From Maribacter sp. (lineage in GTDB: Bacteria > Bacteroidota > Bacteroidia > Flavobacteriales > Flavobacteriaceae), in NCBI GenBank assembly GCA_011050675.1, contig DRFI01000023.1, positions 124,001 through 188,000 of the forward strand: a DNA stretch of 64,000 nt, in the 5' to 3' direction. Every line of letters starts with the position of its first letter. Within the stretch, counting starts at the first letter, position 1. Shown piece after piece: positions 1 through 9,347 of the stretch. Below the pieces are notes generated by a model. That model was not told the DNA's origin, made no database searches, and saw only the letters and a program-made list of their open reading frames with translations. Made by a program: the position numbers and the translations under genes.

Positions 1-921
1 CTATATATTCCTGGAGGTACGGCTCCTTTGTTTTCAACCATTTTAATGCTGGCAGTTCCAGCAAATATTGCTGGTTGTTCAGAAATTGTACTTTGCTCTC
101 CACCTGATAAAAAAGGTAAATTGAATCCTGCTATTTTATATACAGCGAATTTATGCGGAGTTACTAAAATTGTAAAAGTTGGAGGCATTCAGGCAATTGC
201 AGGAATGACATTTGGTACAGAAACAATACCACAGGTATATAAAATATTTGGCCCGGGAAATCAATATGTAACCGTTGCCAAACAAATTGCAACTAAACAT
301 GGTGTTGCTATTGACATGCCTGCTGGTCCGTCCGAGTTATTGGTTGTTGCCGATGATACTGCAAATGCTGCTTTCGTTGCATCAGATTTATTGAGTCAAG
401 CAGAGCACGGTGTTGATAGTCAGGTTATTTTGGTTTCTACTTCTAAGGAGATGATTGACGCCGTTGAAAAAGAAGTAGCTCTTCAATTAGAAGACTTGCC
501 AAGAAAAGAGATTGCCAGACAAGCTATCGCTAATAGTAAATTAATTTATGTGGCTAGCGACAAAGAGGCTATCGACTTAATTAATGAGTATGGACCAGAG
601 CATTATATTGTGTGTGTAGAAAATGAGGATTTCTATATTGATAACACTCAGAATGCAGGTTCTGTTTTCATAGGTAATTATACACCCGAAAGTGCTGGCG
701 ATTATGCCTCGGGAACCAATCATACCTTACCAACAAATGGTTATGCAAAACAGTATAGTGGCGTAAATTTAGATAGTTTTTTAAAAAGTATGACTTTTCA
801 GAAGATAAGTGAAAAAGGTATTCTTGCTATTGGTAATGCCATAGAGTTAATGGCAGAAGCAGAAGGTCTACAAGCTCATAAGAATGCGGTAACCCTTAGA
901 TTAAATAGCCTAAAAAAATAG
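1..921 (+). CDS. hisD: Histidinol dehydrogenase (5'-truncated by window edge)
   Basis: Catalyses the last two oxidations of histidine synthesis, L-histidinol to L-histidine with NAD. The reading frame is open from base 1 and begins inside the conserved YIPGGTAPLFST stretch, so roughly the first 120-130 residues and the start codon lie outside the window; 306 residues are visible. The catalytic Glu-His pair of the PEH motif is encoded at 598-603, and the GPGNQYV and PAGPSELLV motifs of the family are present. It is the first visible gene of the his operon, 43 nt ahead of the hisC ATG. The family assignment is certain; only the 5' end is unknown. Confidence 0.97.
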   Translation, partial: LYIPGGTAPLFSTILMLAVPANIAGCSEIVLCSPPDKKGKLNPAILYTANLCGVTKIVKVGGIQAIAGMTFGTETIPQVYKIFGPGNQYVTVAKQIATKHGVAIDMPAGPSELLVVADDTANAAFVASDLLSQAEHGVDSQVILVSTSKEMIDAVEKEVALQLEDLPRKEIARQAIANSKLIYVASDKEAIDLINEYGPEHYIVCVENEDFYIDNTQNAGSVFIGNYTPESAGDYASGTNHTLPTNGYAKQYSGVNLDSFLKSMTFQKISEKGILAIGNAIELMAEAEGLQAHKNAVTLRLNSLKK

Positions 922-931
922 AGTATTGTCC

Positions 932-951
932 GGTCGAGCTCAGTCGAGACC
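932..951. repeat. Palindromic GTCGAG repeat fragment between hisD and hisC
   Basis: Twenty bases with GC content well above the surroundings. They contain GTCGAG twice (933-938, 943-948) and can fold because GGTC at 932-935 pairs with GACC at 948-951. The composition (GTCGAG...CAGTCGAGACC) resembles the short CAGTCGA-type intergenic repeats that I recall as abundant in Flavobacteriia genomes; that link is from memory and not tested. It sits in the 43-nt spacer, so it is transcribed within the his mRNA. Confidence 0.5.
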
Positions 952-964
952 TAATTGTGAAGTA

Positions 965-2005
965 ATGAATTTCAATTTAGATAACATAACAAGAGAGAAC
1001 GTTAAAGGTTTAAGCCCTTATTCTTCAGCACGCGATGAATATGTTTCAGACGGGTCTACAATGATCTTTTTAGACGCAAATGAGAATCCGTTCGAAAATG
1101 GTGTAAATCGTTATCCTGACCCACAACAACGTGGTTTAAAATCCATTTTAGCTGACCAGAAGGGAATTAAAGAAGAAAATATCCTTTTAGGTAATGGTAG
1201 TGATGAAGTTTTAGATCTATTGTTCAGAGCTTTTTGTGAGCCTAAACAGGACAATGTTATCACCTTACCACCAACGTATGGAATGTACAAGGTGCTTTCT
1301 GGTATTAATATGGTCGAAAATAGGGAGGTTTTACTAACCGATGATTTTCAGCCTAATGTCATTGATATTAAGAAAGCTATTGATAATAGTACCAAACTGT
1401 TATTTATTTGTTCACCTAATAATCCTACTGGTAATAGTTTTTCAACAAAGACGATTGAAAAACTTTTGAATTCATTTAATGGTCTAGTAGTTATAGATGA
1501 GGCATATATTGATTTTTCATCTAAAGAGAGTTGGGTCTCTAAGCTTGCAGACTATCCAAATCTAATTATCACGCAGACCCTGTCTAAGGCATATGGTATG
1601 GCGGGTATACGTTTGGGCATTTGTATAGCATCGGCTGAAATTATTGCTGTAGTAAATAAAATAAAGCCACCTTACAATGTAAATCAATTAACACAAGAGA
1701 GAGCAACTGACCGTGTGTTAGATAAAGAAGCGGTTAAAAAAGAGATAAATGAAATTTTATCTGAGCGCGCAAAACTGATAGATGCATTGGAAACAGTTTC
1801 GTTTGTTGAAACAATACACCATACAGATGCAAATTTTGTTTTGGCAAAAGTAGATGATGCTACACTTAGATATAATCAATTATTGGCAAAAGGAGTTGTC
1901 GTTAGAAATCGTACCACACAACCATTGTGTGAGAATACATTACGTTTTACAGTTGGTAGTTCTGAAGAGAATAAAATACTTGCTGAGGCGTTAAAAACGA
2001 TATAA
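965..2005 (+). CDS. hisC: Histidinol-phosphate aminotransferase
   Basis: PLP-dependent class I/II aminotransferase that converts imidazole-acetol phosphate plus glutamate to histidinol phosphate. With the ATG at 965 the protein has 346 residues, normal for HisC. The frame also stays open upstream to a TTG at 926, but those 13 extra codons run through a palindromic repeat (932-951) and look non-coding, so 965 is preferred. Visible motifs are DANENPFENG near the N-terminus, SPNNPTGN, the IDEAYIDF stretch, and the PLP lysine of TLSKAYG at about residue 208. Second gene of the his operon. Confidence 0.96.
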   Translation: MNFNLDNITRENVKGLSPYSSARDEYVSDGSTMIFLDANENPFENGVNRYPDPQQRGLKSILADQKGIKEENILLGNGSDEVLDLLFRAFCEPKQDNVITLPPTYGMYKVLSGINMVENREVLLTDDFQPNVIDIKKAIDNSTKLLFICSPNNPTGNSFSTKTIEKLLNSFNGLVVIDEAYIDFSSKESWVSKLADYPNLIITQTLSKAYGMAGIRLGICIASAEIIAVVNKIKPPYNVNQLTQERATDRVLDKEAVKKEINEILSERAKLIDALETVSFVETIHHTDANFVLAKVDDATLRYNQLLAKGVVVRNRTTQPLCENTLRFTVGSSEENKILAEALKTI

Positions 2006-2022
2006 CCTTTAAACCAAAACCA

Positions 2023-2988
2023 ATGAAAACCAAGTTCATTTATTTTATTGCCTTATTCATAACTGTTGCGATTACACGTGCTCAGGATATTGAAAGACTA
2101 GAATTTATTGCCGATAGCTTAAATTTAAGCGAAGAAGAAACAGAGGCTTTAGTTAGTTTTAAAATGTATTCGGATAGTTTGGAAAATACCTTTACATACA
2201 TTTACGATAGGTCAATGCTAAATGGTGATGTTGCAAAAATAATTATTCCAGAAGGCTATAAGTTCTTAGATAGAGATCAAGCCCAACGTGTACTTTCTGA
2301 TATTTGGGGAAACCCTTATGATGACTCTGTAATGGGACTTTTATTAAAGGAAGATGAATCTCCGGTTGAAACTAGTTATGCTATTGAAATTTCTTATTCG
2401 GAGGAAGGATACATTGAAGATGATGATGCTCAAGATATGGATTATGATGATTTGTTGAGTGAAATGCAAAGTGATGTAAAGGAATCAAATCCAGAAAGGA
2501 GTAAATTAGGATATGGAACTGTAGATTTAATCGGCTGGGCTACTAAACCATATTATGACCAAGATAATAAAAAGTTATATTGGGCAAAAGAATTGTTATT
2601 TGAAGATGAAGAAACTAGTACTTTAAACTATAATATAAGAGTTCTCGGAAGAAAAGGTTTTATGAATCTTAATGTTATTGGAGACATGGATACCTTAGAG
2701 GATGTAGAGAATAACTTAGATCCAATTTTGGGCAGTGTGTCTTTTAATACAGGATATAAATATTCTGAGTTTGATCCAGATTTTGATGATGTAGCTGCTT
2801 ATGGAATAGGCGGATTAATTGCCGGTAAAATCTTGGCAAAAGCAGGATTTTTTGCACTAATTCTTAAATTTTGGAAGTTTATCGCAATTGGTGGAATAGC
2901 ATTGATTGCTGGCGTAAAAAAGATGTTTTTTGGATCAAAAGAACAGCCAGTAATTGAGGCACATAAAGATGATTCTGAAGTTTCTTAG
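2023..2988 (+). CDS. DUF2167 family membrane protein inside the his operon
   Basis: A 321-residue exported protein with a signal peptide ([20 protein letters not shown], cleavage near residue 20) and a hydrophobic C-terminal segment at about residues 257-300, rich in Gly/Ala/Ile. The central part has the DUF2167 signature: [12 protein letters not shown] followed by LYWAKEL and a conserved [10 protein letters not shown] stretch. The family is poorly characterised; members are predicted membrane proteins. It lies 17 nt after hisC and 14 nt before hisB in the same direction, so it is almost certainly co-transcribed. Nothing in it suggests a catalytic role in histidine synthesis. Confidence 0.8.
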   Translation: MKTKFIYFIALFITVAITRAQDIERLEFIADSLNLSEEETEALVSFKMYSDSLENTFTYIYDRSMLNGDVAKIIIPEGYKFLDRDQAQRVLSDIWGNPYDDSVMGLLLKEDESPVETSYAIEISYSEEGYIEDDDAQDMDYDDLLSEMQSDVKESNPERSKLGYGTVDLIGWATKPYYDQDNKKLYWAKELLFEDEETSTLNYNIRVLGRKGFMNLNVIGDMDTLEDVENNLDPILGSVSFNTGYKYSEFDPDFDDVAAYGIGGLIAGKILAKAGFFALILKFWKFIAIGGIALIAGVKKMFFGSKEQPVIEAHKDDSEVS

Positions 2989-3002
2989 AGATTAACACGT
3001 AT

Positions 3003-4151
3003 ATGGGAAAAGCAATGAAAAAAAGAGTACTATTTATAGACCGTGACGGAACTATAATTAAAGAAACAGTTGATGAACAGATAGATGCGTTTGAAAAAAT
3101 GATTTTCTATCCAAAGTCATTCACTTTTCTTGGGAAAATAGCTAAAGAACTGGATTATGAATTAGTCATGATTACCAATCAAGATGGTTTAGGTACCGAA
3201 GTTTTTCCTGAAGACACCTTTTGGCCTGTGCATAATTTTATTCTTAATTCATTTGAAAATGAAGGCGTTGTTTTTGATAAGGTATTTCTAGATCGCACTT
3301 TTCCTCATGAAAATGCAGATACAAGAAAACCAGGTACTGGGTTGTTGACAGAATATTTTTCTGATGATTATGATTTGGAAAATTCTTTTGTAATCGGTGA
3401 CCGATTAACCGATATGGAATTGGCTAAAAACTTAGGCTCTAAAGGAATTTTTATAAATGATAAAACCAATTTAGGTACTGGCGAAATTACAGTTAAACGC
3501 GACGATTTAGATAGTCATATCGCTATTGAGAGTAACGATTGGGAGAAAATCTATGAGTTTTTAAAACTTAAAGATAGAACTGCTGAAACGCACAGAAAAA
3601 CGAATGAGACCGATATTTCCATCAAATTAAATTTAGATGGTACTGGTAGGAGTGATATTAAAACCGGGTTAGCTTTCTTTGACCACATGTTAGACCAATT
3701 GGCGCGTCATGGGCAAATGGATTTAATGATAAAGGTTGATGGTGATTTAGAGGTAGATGAACACCATACTATCGAAGATACCGGTATAGCTTTAGGAGAA
3801 GTATTTCATGCTGCATTAGGTAATAAATTAGGTATCGAGCGATACGGTTTTTGTTTACCAATGGATGATTGTTTAGCACAATCTGCAATAGATTTTGGAG
3901 GCCGTAACTGGCTAGTATGGGATGCAGACTTTAAGCGTGAAATGGTAGGTGATATGCCAACTGAAATGTTTCATCATTTCTTTAAATCATTCACTGATGG
4001 CGCCAAAGCAAATCTGAACATTAAAGCAGAAGGCACCAATGAACACCACAAAATTGAAGCTATTTTTAAGGCTTTTGCCAAAAGCATAAAAATGTCTGTT
4101 AAAAGAGACGTTGAAAAAATGGTATTGCCTAGTACAAAAGGAGTTCTTTAA
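3003..4151 (+). CDS. hisB: Bifunctional histidinol-phosphatase / imidazoleglycerol-phosphate dehydratase
   Basis: A 382-residue fusion that carries out two non-adjacent steps of the pathway. Residues about 1-165 are a HAD-family histidinol phosphatase with the DxD nucleophile motif (FIDRDGT, D13 and D15) and the [10 protein letters not shown] motif. Residues about 190-382 are the dehydratase with the metal-binding motifs [28 protein letters not shown] and EHHKIEA. The start could be 3003 or the in-frame ATG at 3015; both keep the whole HAD domain. Followed by a strong hairpin before hisH. Confidence 0.96.
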   Translation: MGKAMKKRVLFIDRDGTIIKETVDEQIDAFEKMIFYPKSFTFLGKIAKELDYELVMITNQDGLGTEVFPEDTFWPVHNFILNSFENEGVVFDKVFLDRTFPHENADTRKPGTGLLTEYFSDDYDLENSFVIGDRLTDMELAKNLGSKGIFINDKTNLGTGEITVKRDDLDSHIAIESNDWEKIYEFLKLKDRTAETHRKTNETDISIKLNLDGTGRSDIKTGLAFFDHMLDQLARHGQMDLMIKVDGDLEVDEHHTIEDTGIALGEVFHAALGNKLGIERYGFCLPMDDCLAQSAIDFGGRNWLVWDADFKREMVGDMPTEMFHHFFKSFTDGAKANLNIKAEGTNEHHKIEAIFKAFAKSIKMSVKRDVEKMVLPSTKGVL

Positions 4152-4165
4152 AATAGTACCCAGCG

Positions 4166-4199
4166 GTGAGAACAAAGTAACTTATTACTTTGTTCTCAC
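4166..4199 (+). other. Intra-operon 15-bp perfect hairpin between hisB and hisH
   Basis: GTGAGAACAAAGTAA at 4166-4180 is the exact reverse complement of 4185-4199, with a 4-nt loop (CTTA). Allowing one bulged base, the stem extends outward by AGCG/CGCT to 4162-4202. No T-tract follows, so it is not a canonical intrinsic terminator. It lies between the hisB stop and the hisH ATG at 4223. A role as a transcript-stability element, processing site or partial attenuator is inference. Confidence 0.75.
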
Positions 4200-4222
4200 G
4201 CTTTGGACTTAAGTCTATTAAA

Positions 4223-4804
4223 ATGAAAATTGTAATAATAAATTACGGAGCAGGAAATATTCAAAGTATTAAGTTCGCCATTAAAAGGTTGGGTTTTGAT
4301 GCAGTTTTGACTAATGATGTTGAGGAAATTAAAAATGCCGACAAAGTTATATTCCCTGGTGTAGGGGAGGCTAGTAGCGCTATGTCAAAGTTAAGAGATA
4401 GCGGATTGGACAACCTTATTCCTAACTTAAAACAACCAGTTTTAGGTATTTGTCTAGGCATGCAGCTAATGTGTCACTCTTCTGAGGAAGGTAATACCAA
4501 AGGATTAGGAATTTTTGATGTTGATGTTATAAAATTTTCATCTAAAGTAAAGGTCCCCCAGATTGGATGGAATCAGATTACAAATTTAAAATCTACTTTG
4601 TTTAAAGGTATTGAGGAAAATGAACATATTTACTTGGTACATAGTTTCTATGCACCATTGTGTAATGAAACTATCGCAGAATGTTCATATGAAGTTGATT
4701 ACAGTGCTGCTTTACAGAAAGATAATTTTTATGGCACTCAATTTCACCCTGAAAAGAGTAGTGATGTAGGGCAGAGAATTCTAGAGAATTTTTTAAAAAT
4801 GTAA
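4223..4804 (+). CDS. hisH: Imidazole glycerol phosphate synthase, glutamine amidotransferase subunit
   Basis: Class I glutaminase subunit that feeds ammonia to HisF. Starting at the ATG at 4223 the protein has 193 residues and begins with the typical MKIVIINYGAGN. An earlier in-frame ATG at 4190 lies inside the hairpin and is rejected. The nucleophile Cys77 is in GICLGMQ, and the catalytic His175 and Glu177 are in QFHPEKS. The stop codon overlaps the next ATG by one base (TAATG), suggesting translational coupling. Confidence 0.96.
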   Translation: MKIVIINYGAGNIQSIKFAIKRLGFDAVLTNDVEEIKNADKVIFPGVGEASSAMSKLRDSGLDNLIPNLKQPVLGICLGMQLMCHSSEEGNTKGLGIFDVDVIKFSSKVKVPQIGWNQITNLKSTLFKGIEENEHIYLVHSFYAPLCNETIAECSYEVDYSAALQKDNFYGTQFHPEKSSDVGQRILENFLKM

Positions 4805-5226
4805 TGGAGCAAAATTATTTTATTTCAACTGATAAAAACCTTTTGGATGATGTTGCAATTCACCAGTTTATTGCTAACTCATATTGGGGCGATAATAGAA
4901 CACTAGAAGATGTAAAAATAACAATTGAGAACTCTTATTGTTTTGGAATATATACCCTTGAAAATGAACAAATGGGTTTTGCTAGAGTGGTTACTGATTA
5001 TATTTATTTTGGATATTTTATGGATGTGATTATCCTAGATAAATTTCAAGGTAAGGGTTATGGTAAAATTTTAATGAGAACGATGTTAGAAGATACTACC
5101 ATTAAAAAGCTTAAAACATTAGCATTAAAAACTAAAGATGCCCATTTGTTATATGAGCGTTTTGGATTTAATAGAATAGGAGATTCACCATTGTGGATGT
5201 CTGTTGATAAACAAATTTTAGATTAA
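4804..5226 (+). CDS. GNAT family N-acetyltransferase in the his operon
   Basis: A 140-residue protein with the acetyl-CoA-binding motif A of GNAT enzymes, LDKFQGKGYGKILM (Q-x-x-G-x-G), at about residues 79-92, followed by a typical C-terminal YERFGFNRIG (motif B). It belongs to the small single-domain GNATs; the substrate cannot be predicted. It starts on the last base of hisH and ends 3 nt before hisA, so it is embedded in the his operon and translated with it. A link to histidine metabolism is unproven. Confidence 0.85.
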   Translation: MEQNYFISTDKNLLDDVAIHQFIANSYWGDNRTLEDVKITIENSYCFGIYTLENEQMGFARVVTDYIYFGYFMDVIILDKFQGKGYGKILMRTMLEDTTIKKLKTLALKTKDAHLLYERFGFNRIGDSPLWMSVDKQILD

Positions 5227-5229
5227 AGA

Positions 5230-5958
5230 ATGAGAATTATTCCTGCTATAGATATCATTGATGGTAAATGTGTTCGTCTTTCAAAAGGTGATTACGATAC
5301 TAAGAAGATTTATAATGAGAACCCGTTAGAAGTAGCTAAAGAATTTGAGGCCCACGGTATTAAACATTTACACTTGGTAGATTTAGATGGAGCAAAGTCT
5401 AAACATATCGTCAACCATAAAGTTTTAGAGCAAATTGCATCGCAAACAGGTTTACAAATTGATTTTGGTGGCGGATTAAAAACTGATGACGATTTACGTA
5501 TCGCTTTTGAAAGTGGTGCAAAACAAATAACGGGAGGAAGTATCGCCGTAAAAGATTCGGATACTTTTGTTAGATGGATAGAAAAACATGGTGCTGATAA
5601 AATAATTCTTGGTGCAGATGCTATGGATGAGAAAGTAGCGGTTTCTGGATGGCAAGAAGAATCTAAAGAATTACTTATCCCTTTTATTCAGGGGTATCAA
5701 GAAAAAGGTATTAAGTATGTAATATGTACTGATATCAGTAAAGACGGTATGTTAGAAGGTCCTTCGTTTGAACTTTATTCTCGAATTTTGTCTCAGACAA
5801 ATGAGCTTAAATTAATTGCTTCCGGAGGTATTTCTACTTTTGATGAGTTACCTAAATTAGCTGAAATGGGTTGTGAAGGCACAATTATTGGTAAAGCTAT
5901 TTATGAAAATAGAATCAGTTTAAAACAATTAGAATCTTATATTTTAAGCAATGGATAA
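5230..5958 (+). CDS. hisA: ProFAR isomerase
   Basis: A 242-residue (beta/alpha)8 barrel catalysing the Amadori isomerisation of ProFAR to PRFAR. The catalytic Asp8 lies in [14 protein letters not shown], and the second catalytic Asp is in [10 protein letters not shown] in the C-terminal half. The phosphate-binding half-barrel repeats DFGGGLK and ASGGIST are visible. It begins 3 nt after the GNAT gene, and its 3' end overlaps the DinB gene by 8 nt. Confidence 0.96.
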   Translation: MRIIPAIDIIDGKCVRLSKGDYDTKKIYNENPLEVAKEFEAHGIKHLHLVDLDGAKSKHIVNHKVLEQIASQTGLQIDFGGGLKTDDDLRIAFESGAKQITGGSIAVKDSDTFVRWIEKHGADKIILGADAMDEKVAVSGWQEESKELLIPFIQGYQEKGIKYVICTDISKDGMLEGPSFELYSRILSQTNELKLIASGGISTFDELPKLAEMGCEGTIIGKAIYENRISLKQLESYILSNG

Positions 5959-6469
5959 AGAAGCTCGCTTGGTGGAGGAAATTGTGGAGAATGCATTGTT
6001 CAGAATGGATGAAAGTACACGCATGATTAAAAAAAGTCTTGCAGAAATTTCAGATGACGAAGTTTGGCAAAAACCTAATCCTTCATTGAATAGCATAGCT
6101 AACTTAATGCTTCATCTTTGTGGAAATATTTCACAATACGTTATTTCATCTTTAGGCGAAACCGAGGATAAAAGGAATAGGGGTGATGAGTTTTCAATAA
6201 CTGGTGGACTTACGAAAGACGAACTGTTTACTAAGCTAGAAAGCGTTGTAGATGATGCTAAAAGAGTGATTTTTGATATCACACCAAATCAATTGGTAAA
6301 AATGAGGTCTGTCCAAGGCTTTTCATTTTCAGGTGTTGGTATTATTCTTCACACTGTGGAACATTACTCATACCACACCGGGCAAATTGCTTTTTGGGTA
6401 AAGCAAGTAAAGAATAAAGATTTGGGCTTTTATGATGGAATGGATTTGAACAAAAAAAATATAGACTAG
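5951..6469 (+). CDS. DinB-like (DUF1572-type) four-helix protein in the his operon
   Basis: A 172-residue helical protein of the DinB/YfiT superfamily, which are putative metal-dependent four-helix-bundle proteins. The metal-ligand pattern is visible: a His in NLMLHLCGN near residue 56, and the C-terminal pair in [16 protein letters not shown]. Most similar in layout to the DUF1572 group. It overlaps hisA by 8 nt and shares one base with hisF. Its biochemical function and any link to histidine synthesis are unknown; it is embedded in the operon. Confidence 0.82.
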   Translation: MDKEARLVEEIVENALFRMDESTRMIKKSLAEISDDEVWQKPNPSLNSIANLMLHLCGNISQYVISSLGETEDKRNRGDEFSITGGLTKDELFTKLESVVDDAKRVIFDITPNQLVKMRSVQGFSFSGVGIILHTVEHYSYHTGQIAFWVKQVKNKDLGFYDGMDLNKKNID

Positions 6470-7224
6470 TGCTTGCAAAAAGAATAATACCTTGTTTAGA
6501 TATAAAAGATGGCAGAACTGTAAAAGGTGTCAACTTCGTCGATTTAAGAGATGCGGGAGATCCTGTTGAACTTGCTGAAATCTACAGTAAAGAAGGGGCA
6601 GACGAACTTGTTTTTTTAGATATATCGGCAACGGAACAGAAACGAAAAACTTTAGCAGATTTAGTTTTTCGTGTAGCAGAAAAAGTGAATATTCCATTTA
6701 CCGTAGGAGGCGGAATTTCATCTGTTGAAGATGTAGATGTTTTACTTCAAAATGGGGCAGATAAAGTTTCAATTAATTCATCTGCTGTAAAGAATCCGCA
6801 GTTAATCAATGATTTGGTCGCTAAATTTGGTTCTCAATGTATAGTTGTTGCTATTGACGCTAAACAGATAGATGGCGAATGGATTGTTCATTTGGTAGGT
6901 GGAAAAGTACCTACAGATCGTAAATTGTTCGAGTGGGCAAAAGAGGTTGAAGACCGAGGTGCTGGTGAGATCTTATTTACCTCTATGGATAATGATGGTA
7001 CCAAAGATGGTTTTGCAAATGAAGCTTTGGCAAAATTGTCTACAGAATTGAATATCCCTATAATTGCTTCTGGTGGAGCAGGTAACAAACAGCATTTTAC
7101 CGATACCTTTGTAAATGGTAAGGCAGATGCAGCTTTAGCAGCTAGTGTTTTTCACTTTAAAGAAATAGGAATTCAAGAATTGAAGGAAGAATTGAAAGAA
7201 AACGGCATTCCTGTGCGTATATAA
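6469..7224 (+). CDS. hisF: Imidazole glycerol phosphate synthase, cyclase subunit (GTG start)
   Basis: A 251-residue barrel that uses HisH-derived ammonia to convert PRFAR to IGP and AICAR. The start is a GTG at 6469 overlapping the preceding TAG by one base; the protein begins [15 protein letters not shown] as in other HisF proteins, which fixes the start. Catalytic Asp11 (CLDIKDG) and the Asp of VVAIDAK near residue 130 are both present, as are TVGGGI and IASGGAG phosphate-binding loops. Confidence 0.97.
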   Translation: MLAKRIIPCLDIKDGRTVKGVNFVDLRDAGDPVELAEIYSKEGADELVFLDISATEQKRKTLADLVFRVAEKVNIPFTVGGGISSVEDVDVLLQNGADKVSINSSAVKNPQLINDLVAKFGSQCIVVAIDAKQIDGEWIVHLVGGKVPTDRKLFEWAKEVEDRGAGEILFTSMDNDGTKDGFANEALAKLSTELNIPIIASGGAGNKQHFTDTFVNGKADAALAASVFHFKEIGIQELKEELKENGIPVRI

Positions 7225-7269
7225 AAGGACCTGATACAAAATATAGAATTAAAATTATAAGTACACAAT

Positions 7270-7878
7270 ATGGATTACAATATACCAAACTGGGAGAAGA
7301 TGAGCGATGGATTAGTACCTGCTATCATACAAGATGCGCGTACTAAAAACGTATTGATGCTTGGCTATATGAATGCAGAGGCTTTAGAGAAAACTACAGA
7401 AACAGGTAAGGTTACATTTTTTAGTCGCTCTAAGCAGCGTTTATGGACTAAAGGGGAAGAAAGCGGAAATTTTCTAAACTTAGTTTCTATTAAGAATGAC
7501 TGTGATGATGATTCACTTTTAGTATCTGTTAACCCTGTAGGGGCTACTTGCCATACTGGCACAGATACGTGCTGGAAAGAGGATAATAATTCTAATTTCG
7601 GATTTTTATCTGAACTGGAACGTACCATAGAAGAAAGAAGAACATCTGCAGACGATAGCAAATCTTATGTCGCCTCTTTATTTAAAAAGGGTATCAATAA
7701 AATTGCACAGAAAGTAGGGGAAGAAGCCGTTGAAACGGTTATTGAAGCTATGGATAATAATGATGAATTATTTCTATATGAAAGTGCAGATTTACTTTTT
7801 CATTATTTGATGTTATTACAAGCAAAAGGATTTACGCTTAAAGATATAGAGGCAGAGTTGATGAATAGAAAGAAGTAA
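7270..7878 (+). CDS. hisI: Bifunctional phosphoribosyl-AMP cyclohydrolase / phosphoribosyl-ATP pyrophosphatase
   Basis: A 202-residue HisIE fusion catalysing steps 2 and 3 of the pathway. Residues 1 to about 105 are the cyclohydrolase, with MLGYMNAEAL, FFSRSKQRLWTKGE and the zinc-binding cysteines in NDCDDDSLL and GATCHTGTDTC. Residues about 115-202 are the MazG-like pyrophosphatase with LERTIEERR and the acidic GEEAVETVIEA motif. It is the last his gene, separated from hisF by 45 nt, and it runs convergent to the next gene. Confidence 0.96.
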   Translation: MDYNIPNWEKMSDGLVPAIIQDARTKNVLMLGYMNAEALEKTTETGKVTFFSRSKQRLWTKGEESGNFLNLVSIKNDCDDDSLLVSVNPVGATCHTGTDTCWKEDNNSNFGFLSELERTIEERRTSADDSKSYVASLFKKGINKIAQKVGEEAVETVIEAMDNNDELFLYESADLLFHYLMLLQAKGFTLKDIEAELMNRKK

Positions 7879-7893
7879 TTGCAACCTGAAATA

Positions 7894-8307
7894 TTATGGC
7901 AATAAGCTTTCCATAATAACAAAATCGACAGCACCTTTTACAAAAGTTCTATTGGTTGATACCATCCCGAACTTTGTATAGAAATCTGTTTTGTTTTGTC
8001 TGGCATTGCACCAAATTTTTGATAAGTTTTCATTCTTAGCTACACCTATTATTTCTTGAAGTAATAAGCTCCCATATCCTTTGCCTTGGTATTCTTTAAT
8101 AGTAGCAAATTTTCTGAATTGAGCTTCGGTATCGGTTATAAATAAAGAAATAACCGAGATTAATTTTTCGTTTAAGAAGAGTCCATAATGTCTGCCTTCA
8201 ATGTCATTTGGCAGTTTTACGTAGTCAATCGATTTATTTGGCCACATTACCCGATGTCTAATTGGTAATGTTTCATCGACTGTTATCTCAATTATTTTTG
8301 TGGTCAT
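7894..8307 (-). CDS. GNAT family N-acetyltransferase
   Basis: A 137-residue acetyltransferase with the acetyl-CoA motif IKEYQGKGYGSLLLQEI (Q-x-x-G-x-G) at about residues 69-85, followed by WCNARQNKTDFYTKFGM, the usual motif B region. A short N-terminal arm with LPIRHRVMWP resembles a group of Bacteroidetes GNATs predicted to acetylate small molecules. It is convergent with hisIE, with a 15-nt gap and no clear terminator between them. Substrate unknown. Confidence 0.82.
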   Translation of the reverse strand: MTTKIIEITVDETLPIRHRVMWPNKSIDYVKLPNDIEGRHYGLFLNEKLISVISLFITDTEAQFRKFATIKEYQGKGYGSLLLQEIIGVAKNENLSKIWCNARQNKTDFYTKFGMVSTNRTFVKGAVDFVIMESLLP

Positions 8308-8353
8308 AAAGAAGCAAGTATACTTGACCTCAAATGTAGGTAGCTTTTATAGT

Positions 8354-8545
8354 TTATTCAAGAACTAAAGAATCTTGAACGTTTGCTACAGATACCCATG
8401 AAAATTTTATAGGGGACCATTGGTCCTTTGGGTTGGACTTAAATGAAGTTTTATTCTTTACAAAAACTTTATTACCCTCGGTAAATACAGGTTGTGTGTC
8501 TATAACTTCTTGAGAATAAACTTTATTGAATTTCTTTTTACTCAT
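8354..8545 (-). CDS. Small hypothetical protein coupled to the upstream gene
   Basis: A 63-residue basic, polar protein with no signal peptide or membrane segment and no family I recognise. It is supported as a real gene because its ATG shares one base with the stop codon of the preceding minus-strand gene (TAATG at 8543-8547), an arrangement typical of translational coupling. No function can be assigned. Confidence 0.55.
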   Translation of the reverse strand: MSKKKFNKVYSQEVIDTQPVFTEGNKVFVKNKTSFKSNPKDQWSPIKFSWVSVANVQDSLVLE

Positions 8546-9213
8546 TATTGAACGTTTTTCTTATAACGGTTTCTGCCCATATTAAATATGCCCACCTTTA
8601 TTCCTACACCAGCAGTAAAACCATTAATACGTGTAATACGCGTAGGCGGTAGGTCTATTCTACTTGAGAAGCGATATTTTACACCAGCTTCTATTTGTAG
8701 GTATCTTGAAATATTAAAAAGTGCGTTTACACCAGGTTCTGCTACAAATACGGCATCAAAATCATCTTCAGTAAGTTCTTCTTCAAAGTTATCATCATGC
8801 CTAACCTTATTATCTATATAACCCACGGCTCCGGCTCCTAATAATAGTGGAAAACTTAAATTGACCCGATTCTTACTAAAAAAAATAGGTTCTAAATGTA
8901 AACCACCATAAACGGCAATTAAATCTTCAAATCTAGATAGGCTATTGTTGTATATATCTTGTTCGGAGTAAAGAAAATTACTGGCAAAACCAACTTCGAA
9001 TTGCTGATTGGCTACGTATGCTATTTTCAGTCCGCCCATATATGCGTTTTCTCCATCTATTTCTCCCATACCCATGTTTATACCCACGTATACACCATGT
9101 ACAACATTATTACGGTCATTAAATTCTAGGTATTCATTGGTTTCTTCTTGTCCGAAGCTATCCAAACATGATACGAGTGATAACAGGATAAGAGTGAATT
9201 TTAGTGGTTTCAT
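8545..9213 (-). CDS. Exported outer-membrane beta-barrel-like protein
   Basis: A 222-residue protein with a signal peptide ending in a Cys/Ser-rich stretch (LLSLVSCLDSFGQ). The body is made of alternating amphipathic strands with aromatic/Gly pairs (GVYVGINMGMG, GGLKIAYVANQQFEVGFASNF, IEAGVKYRFSSR, GFTAGVGIKVGIF), the look of a small outer-membrane barrel. The cysteine at residue 16 could alternatively be a lipidation site, but it lies slightly early and the following sequence fits signal peptidase I better. Upstream of, and coupled to, the 63-aa gene. Confidence 0.65.
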   Translation of the reverse strand: MKPLKFTLILLSLVSCLDSFGQEETNEYLEFNDRNNVVHGVYVGINMGMGEIDGENAYMGGLKIAYVANQQFEVGFASNFLYSEQDIYNNSLSRFEDLIAVYGGLHLEPIFFSKNRVNLSFPLLLGAGAVGYIDNKVRHDDNFEEELTEDDFDAVFVAEPGVNALFNISRYLQIEAGVKYRFSSRIDLPPTRITRINGFTAGVGIKVGIFNMGRNRYKKNVQ

Positions 9214-9347
9214 TACTGTTCGATTTTTGATTGATTACCTAATAGACAACCTAACTAACAAATAGTTGCACCAAAAACCTATATTTTTTAAATAAAACCC
9301 AAAATTTCGTTATTTGTTGTGTTGGACTATGGCTAATTACTTATGAA

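Noticed and set aside
926-964. TTG at 926 as hisC start
   Set aside because: The 13 extra codons run through a palindromic repeat and are not HisC-like; ATG 965 gives the normal length.
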